Of a stretch of DNA of 64,000 nt, positions 59,707 to 64,000 are shown in pieces; the stretch's first letter is position 1; every line of letters starts with the position of its first letter. The stretch comes from Gracilibacillus alcaliphilus (GTDB lineage Bacteria; Bacillota; Bacilli; Bacillales; Amphibacillaceae), in the NCBI RefSeq assembly GCF_016909015.1, contig NZ_JAFBFA010000016.1, positions 35,152-99,151 on the forward strand, in the 5' to 3' direction. The notes under the pieces were generated by a model. It made no database searches. It saw only the letters and a program-made list of their open reading frames with translations, and had not been told where the DNA came from. Both the position numbers and the translations under genes were made by a program.

Positions 59707-62004
59707 ATGAAAAATAATCTAAAGCAACAGCTCTCAATAGTCGAGGCAGAGTGCCGACGTCTCGAACAGGAAAATCGGCAGCTCAAAAACATATTAAATC
59801 AATATAATATTTCATTTGAAAGCAAGCAGAAGCAGTATAGTAGATATAGTGAGGAAATTAACCGAAGAATACATTTGTTTAAAAGCCTATTTAAAGGTAG
59901 GAATGATGTGTACGCTATTCGCTGGACATCAGAAAATGGTAAAGCAGGCTATTCACCAGCAACCGAGATAAATACAGATGGTGGTAATAGTAATTACTTA
60001 CCATTAACAGATCATTCATTATATGATCATCTTACTGGAAAACAAGTAATGGGGATTTATCCACTGCTACTTGATAATACATGTTGGTTTTTAGCATTGG
60101 ATTTTGATAAGGAAGGCTGGGAAAAGGAATCAAAAGCATTACTCCTCGTATGTCAAATATATCATATACCAGCTGCAATGGAACGATCAAGGTCAGGTAA
60201 TGGCTGTCATATTTGGATATTCTTTAGTGAGCAGATTCCTGCTTCAACAGCACGCCAACTAGGCAGTTTTTTAATTAAAGAAACGTTAAAACATAATCAA
60301 TGGTCTAGGTTGATTGCCTTTGACCGGATGTTCCCTGCTCAAGATACAAGAAAGACTAAAGGATTAGGTAATCTCATTGCATTACCTTTGCAAAAGCAGG
60401 CACGGAATAAGGAGAATAGTGTATTTGTTGATCAAGATTTCAATATGATTGATGATCAGTGGAAGTATATGCAGAACTTGCAAAAACTCAACCTGAAAAA
60501 TATACATGGTATTCTGTCATTGGAAGAGACAGTTTCTCCATCAGCAGAAACTGTTAAACAGGAAGTTAAACCTCAACGTATCCATCTCACATTAAAGAAT
60601 GGTATTTATATTAGTAAAAGGGAGCTTCAGTCTACTTTGTTAGATGAGATCACCAAACTAGCATCTTTCAGTAATCCTAATTACTATAAAGCCAAAGCAC
60701 AACGCCGTTCTACTCATCAAATTCCTAGTGTCATTGATTGTTCAGAGCAGGGTGCAGAATATGTAATCATTCCAAGAGGCTGCTTAAATCCTTTAAAAGA
60801 ATTACTGCAAGCTCAATCTATTGAATGGACCATACAGGATGAGAGTTATCAAGGCAAGTCTGTTTCTTTCGTCTTTCAAGGAGAACTGACTTTTCAACAG
60901 GAAGAGGCTTTGTCTAGCTTGTTAAAGACACCCAATGGTATTATAGCTGCGACGATGGGTTTTGGTAAAACTGTTGTTGCCGCTTCCTTAATTGCTCAAA
61001 GGAACGTCAATACCTTGATTATTGTGAATAGTAAACAATTATTGGAGCAATGGAAGGAAAAGCTATTGACTTTTTTAAATATAGAGGAGCAGCGTATTGG
61101 TCAAATTGGCGGCGGGAAGTATAAACCTTCGTATATCGTCGATATAGCTACGATGCAAACACTGAATAGAAATGGAAAAGTAAAAGACAGCGTCACAGAA
61201 TATGGACAAGTTATTGTAGACGAATGTCATCATATTTCTGCTTTCAGTTTTGAAGCGGTACTAAAGAAAGTGAGAGCGCGTTATGTACATGGTCTCACAG
61301 CTACTCCATCAAGAAAAGATGGTCTGCAGCCAATAATGAACATGCAATGTGGTCCCATTATTTATAAATTAAGCGCCAAAAAACAAGCTAAAATTCGGCC
61401 TTTTCAGCATATTTTAATTCCAAGGTATACGATGTTTAAAAGCAGTTTAAAGGAAAACGAGAAAAGTCTCACAACATTAGGAACAGAATTGGTCAACCAT
61501 CAAGAGCGCAATGAACTAATTTTTAACGATGTGTTAGCTGCATTGGATAAGGGCGCAACACCAATGATTCTAACCGAAAGAATTGAACATATTAAATTAT
61601 TGAAAGCACTATTTAAAGGTTTTGTGAAAAACATTATTGTATTAAATGGCAATCTATCTTCTCAGGAAAAACAAAAACAATTAGATAGATTAAATAACAT
61701 GGCAGATAAAGAATACTTAATTATTGCGACAGGTAAGTATATAGGCGAAGGGTTCGATCATGATAAATTAGATTGCCTATTCTTAGTCTATCCTATCTCA
61801 TGGGGTGGTACATTACAACAATATGTTGGCAGAATTCACAGGATGCATCAGAATAAAACGAAAGTACAAGTATATGATTATATTGACCATCAGGAGCCAT
61901 TGCTGCAATCCAGCTATGAAAAACGTTTCAGAGGATACAACTCATTAGGATATAAAATTCAAGGAGAGCGGGTTAATAGCACAGAACAAATGGAAATGTT
62001 TTGA
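59707..62004 (+). CDS. TOTE-type primase (AEP) fused to a superfamily II helicase
   Basis: A 765-residue fusion. Residues 1-40 look like a short coiled coil (LSIVEAECRRLEQENRQLKN). Residues about 55-260 match the archaeo-eukaryotic primase domain of TOTE conflict systems: DVYAIRWTSENGKAGYSPAT, the metal DxD in LALDFDKEGW (about 130), and SGNGCHIWIFF (about 163). Residues about 395-750 are an SF2 helicase with ATMGFGKTVVAA (Walker A, about 415), IVDECHH (about 505), GLTATPSRKDG and YVGRIHRMHQ (motif VI). Such proteins are linked to defence against phages or plasmids, by replication- or repair-like action on foreign DNA. AGAGGTG precedes the ATG. Confidence 0.87.
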   Translation: MKNNLKQQLSIVEAECRRLEQENRQLKNILNQYNISFESKQKQYSRYSEEINRRIHLFKSLFKGRNDVYAIRWTSENGKAGYSPATEINTDGGNSNYLPLTDHSLYDHLTGKQVMGIYPLLLDNTCWFLALDFDKEGWEKESKALLLVCQIYHIPAAMERSRSGNGCHIWIFFSEQIPASTARQLGSFLIKETLKHNQWSRLIAFDRMFPAQDTRKTKGLGNLIALPLQKQARNKENSVFVDQDFNMIDDQWKYMQNLQKLNLKNIHGILSLEETVSPSAETVKQEVKPQRIHLTLKNGIYISKRELQSTLLDEITKLASFSNPNYYKAKAQRRSTHQIPSVIDCSEQGAEYVIIPRGCLNPLKELLQAQSIEWTIQDESYQGKSVSFVFQGELTFQQEEALSSLLKTPNGIIAATMGFGKTVVAASLIAQRNVNTLIIVNSKQLLEQWKEKLLTFLNIEEQRIGQIGGGKYKPSYIVDIATMQTLNRNGKVKDSVTEYGQVIVDECHHISAFSFEAVLKKVRARYVHGLTATPSRKDGLQPIMNMQCGPIIYKLSAKKQAKIRPFQHILIPRYTMFKSSLKENEKSLTTLGTELVNHQERNELIFNDVLAALDKGATPMILTERIEHIKLLKALFKGFVKNIIVLNGNLSSQEKQKQLDRLNNMADKEYLIIATGKYIGEGFDHDKLDCLFLVYPISWGGTLQQYVGRIHRMHQNKTKVQVYDYIDHQEPLLQSSYEKRFRGYNSLGYKIQGERVNSTEQMEMF

Positions 62005-62093
62005 ACTGTATTGTCCGGATTATAAATATGCATTTACTGGTGACAAAAGTATAATTTAGAAGGAATAGATCGTTTTTACAGGAGGTGTGTTCA

Positions 62094-63527
62094 TTGGATA
62101 TAGAGAATTTAGTTAAAATGAACGAAAGCCAATATTTTGAACGGAAATCTGCTAAGATAAGTATTTCTAAATTAGCTGAGACAATTATCGGCTTTGCTAA
62201 TGCGGATGGCGGTGTAGTTGTAATTGGGATACACGGTGGTGTGATGGAAGGCGTTGATGCCCAAGGAAATACAAAAATCAATGACTTTATCCAATCTGGA
62301 TTTGATAAATGTGTACCATCGATTAGAGTAGATTATGAATTCTTAGACTTTGTGAAAGACAATGGAAAGACAGATAGGCTTTTATTATTAGAAGTTGAAG
62401 CGAGTGTTAATATCGTACATACCACAGAGGCTGATGTGGCTTTTTTAAGAGTTGGAGATGAAACAAAAAAATTAAACCACGAACAACGGGTTAACCTTGA
62501 GTACGATAAAGGCACCAGATTGTATGAAGATTCGATTGCTGAAGGATGTATACTGGAAGACTTGGATATAGATCTAATTAATGAGTACAAGGATACCGTT
62601 GGGTTTCAGAGAAAAAATTTATATCAATTATTGTTTGCAAGAGGTTTTGCCAAAAGAAGGAATGATGATTATCATATCACGATAGCAGGTGCTTTAATGT
62701 TTTCAAAGTATCCAACGGTTTTTGTACCAAGTGCAAAAATTAGGTTTATTCGATATGAAGGAAATAGTGCTGAAACAGGTACTAGAATGAATATTATCAA
62801 GCAGGAAGTTGTAGAGGAACCTATCCCAAAAGCAATTGAAAAAATAAAAGGTGTTGTGCAAAATCAATTGAGAGAATTTACAGCACTAGATGTTACAACA
62901 GGTAAGTTTATCACAGTGCCAGAGTATCCAGTATTTGCGTGGCAAGAAGCTATTATTAATGCAATTACACATAGAGCATATAATATTCATGGTGATGATA
63001 TTAGAATAATAATGTATGATAATAGACTAGAAGTACACAGCCCAGGCAAGTTGCCCAGTATAGTAAATGTAAACAACATCAAGGAAGTTAGGTATTCTAG
63101 AAATCCTAAGATAGCCAGAGCTTTAACAGAAATGGGATGGGTAAGAGAGCTTGGCGAAGGTGTTAAGAGAATGTACGAGGAAATGAGTAATTTCTTTTTG
63201 GAAGAACCCATTTATCAAGAGGATCAACAATCCGTGCATCTGACTCTTAAAAATAACATTGTGATGAGAAGAATCAGGCGACATGAACATATTGATGCAA
63301 GAATAAGTGGGCAATGGGGTAAGTTAAGTCATGCCCAACAAGTAGCTTTGGAGTTAATTTATAGTCAAGGAAAACTACAGACTTCCATGTTAGCGGATAA
63401 ATTAGGGAAAACAAAACCAACAGCAAGAAAAGTGTTAGATTCTTTAGTACAAGAAGGTTTCCTTAGAAAAGTTGCTACCTCGACAAATGATCCGGATCAA
63501 TATTATGAAATGATCATAGATAATTAA
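62094..63527 (+). CDS. AlbA_2 (Schlafen-type) and HATPase domain protein
   Basis: A 477-residue protein. The N-terminal AlbA_2/Schlafen-like domain (about 1-130) has ESQYFERKSAKISISKLAET and IIGFANADGGVVVIGIHGGV. The C-terminal half has the HATPase_c_4-like part AWQEAIINAITHRAYNIHGD with MYDNRLEVHSPGKLPSIVNV (about 280-325) and a winged helix at the end (LELIYSQGKLQTSMLADKLG). The start is TTG at 62094, eight bases behind AGGAGG; the GTG at 62085 overlaps that site. It lies 90 bases behind the primase-helicase gene on the same strand. Such proteins are usually called ATP-binding transcriptional regulators, but many sit in defence islands; the function is unknown. Confidence 0.87.
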   Translation: MDIENLVKMNESQYFERKSAKISISKLAETIIGFANADGGVVVIGIHGGVMEGVDAQGNTKINDFIQSGFDKCVPSIRVDYEFLDFVKDNGKTDRLLLLEVEASVNIVHTTEADVAFLRVGDETKKLNHEQRVNLEYDKGTRLYEDSIAEGCILEDLDIDLINEYKDTVGFQRKNLYQLLFARGFAKRRNDDYHITIAGALMFSKYPTVFVPSAKIRFIRYEGNSAETGTRMNIIKQEVVEEPIPKAIEKIKGVVQNQLREFTALDVTTGKFITVPEYPVFAWQEAIINAITHRAYNIHGDDIRIIMYDNRLEVHSPGKLPSIVNVNNIKEVRYSRNPKIARALTEMGWVRELGEGVKRMYEEMSNFFLEEPIYQEDQQSVHLTLKNNIVMRRIRRHEHIDARISGQWGKLSHAQQVALELIYSQGKLQTSMLADKLGKTKPTARKVLDSLVQEGFLRKVATSTNDPDQYYEMIIDN

Positions 63528-63599
63528 TAAAGTACACTTTTGTCTGGATATGCGACTTACAGAAGAAAATATATTGAAGCAGCTGACAAATGAATGATA

Positions 63600-63832
63600 T
63601 AAGGTGGAAAGTAAAATAGTTTTGGGTAGAAAATAAATGCTGTAAGGTAGAAAATAAAAGGCATGGATAGAAAGTAAATGAGGCAAGGTGAGAAAGGGTA
63701 TGAGGTAGAAAGCGGATGGTATGAGGTGGAAAATGAATGGTGTGAGGTAGAAAAAGGTATGGGGTAGAAAACGAATGGTGTAAGGTGGAAAAAAGTATGA
63801 GGTAGAAAATGAATAGTGAGGGTGGAAAACAA
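63600..63832. repeat. Degenerate minisatellite, units like GAGGTAGAAAATGAATGGTGT
   Basis: About twelve imperfect head-to-tail units of 17-23 bases, each beginning with a form of (G/A)(A/G)GGT(A/G)GAAAA and mostly ending in GGTAT or GGTGT. Some neighbours alternate between about 21 and 17 bases. The plus strand is purine-rich and nearly free of C. Minus-strand frames through it read as runs of Phe, Tyr, Leu and Pro without a ribosome site and are taken as non-coding. It lies between the AlbA_2 gene and the IS-like end. Confidence 0.82.
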
Positions 63833-63892
63833 ACCTCAGCAAGTAAAATTGATATGAAGTGACCTTCATACTAAGCTTTGCTTAAGAAAGAT

Positions 63893-64000
63893 AAGGGGCT
63901 GTTGCGGGCTTGTCAAGAAAAGTGTGTAAGTTATTCTAAATACTTTAACACTCGTTCATTAAGATGGTCATGAATTAAGAACTGGTTCATGACCATTGCC
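63893..64000 (-). mobile_element. Likely end of an IS256-type insertion sequence, cut by the window edge
   Basis: On the minus strand a frame open to the window edge reads AMVMNQFLIHDHLNERVLKY-LE and stops at 63931. Directly behind it is AACTTACACACTTTTCTTGA (63930-63911), a pattern I associate with the terminal repeats of IS256-family elements (TTACACA...TTGGACA/TTGACA). GGTCATGAA (63965-63973) and TTCATGACC (63985-63993) form a hairpin in the coding part. Only one end is present, so the family is an inference. Confidence 0.42.
63931..63999 (-). CDS. C-terminal fragment of a probable transposase (partial)
   Basis: Twenty-two codons followed by TAA, open to the right edge of the window. The bases behind the stop resemble an insertion-sequence end, which is why a transposase is suggested. 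The peptide itself is too short to assign to a family. Confidence 0.35.
   Translation of the reverse strand, partial: AMVMNQFLIHDHLNERVLKYLE

Noticed and set aside
63600..63832. CRISPR array
   Set aside because: The units are contiguous and degenerate with no unique spacers of constant length, and no cas genes are nearby.
63444..63869. Minus-strand frames of 91 and 141 codons rich in Phe, Tyr, Pro and Leu
   Set aside because: They are translations of the purine-rich minisatellite and part of the AlbA_2 gene; there is no start signal.

Overview
The window looks like the chromosome of a low-GC Gram-positive bacterium of the family Bacillaceae. The grounds are AT-rich codon use, AAGGAGG-type ribosome binding sites, frequent TTG/GTG starts, lipoprotein signal peptides ending in LxAC, CcpA-type cre sites, Fur boxes and many intrinsic terminators. 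A halotolerant genus such as Gracilibacillus or a relative would fit, but that is only an inference. No rRNA, tRNA or CRISPR array was seen.

Region 1 (1-14.5 kb, + strand) is a glycan-use locus: an FAD oxidoreductase, a GH38 alpha-mannosidase, a LacI regulator with a strong promoter/operator, a CUT1 sugar ABC importer (two permeases and a binding lipoprotein, no ATPase gene), an amidohydrolase, a GH36/raffinose-synthase-like enzyme and a YesL-type DUF624 membrane protein. Region 2 (14.9-27.6 kb, - strand) faces it tail to tail. It holds a second GH38 enzyme of a different subfamily, an unrecognised 721-residue TIM-barrel-like protein, a glutaminase/DUF4965 protein, an LplABC-type importer and, divergently, a GntR-LacI hybrid regulator; a consensus promoter and a perfect cre site control it. 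Broken GNAT acetyltransferase remains lie between the two loci.

Region 3 (27.7-34.5 kb) has a PatB/MalY aminotransferase and a siderophore-type iron uptake locus (ATPase, binding lipoprotein, two FecCD permeases) with two Fur boxes and a YumC-like ferredoxin/flavodoxin reductase at its end. Region 4 (34.5-42.9 kb) is mixed: an erm-type 23S rRNA methyltransferase with an apparent leader-peptide attenuator, a membrane protein, two alpha/beta hydrolases, a broken CuA-cupredoxin gene, a flavodoxin-fold quinone reductase with a divergent LysR regulator, a DinB protein and two GNAT acetyltransferases.

Region 5 (43.0-52.3 kb) is an RbsABC-type importer with a zinc dehydrogenase, a sugar isomerase-like protein and a Gfo/Idh/MocA dehydrogenase. 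Its divergent regulator is unusual: a LacI repressor carrying an extra C-terminal domain homologous to the transporter's own binding protein. Two palindromes with central CG lie between them.

Region 6 (52.5-64 kb) is a defence-like island: a four-gene Wadjet operon (jetD-jetA-jetB-jetC), a TOTE-type primase-helicase and an AlbA_2/Schlafen-type ATP-binding protein. They are interspersed with a MITE-like inverted-repeat element, a degenerate minisatellite and, at the right edge, what looks like the end of an IS256-type insertion sequence. The strongest candidates for undescribed biology are the binding-protein-fused LacI regulator, the erm leader and the primase-helicase/AlbA_2 pair.
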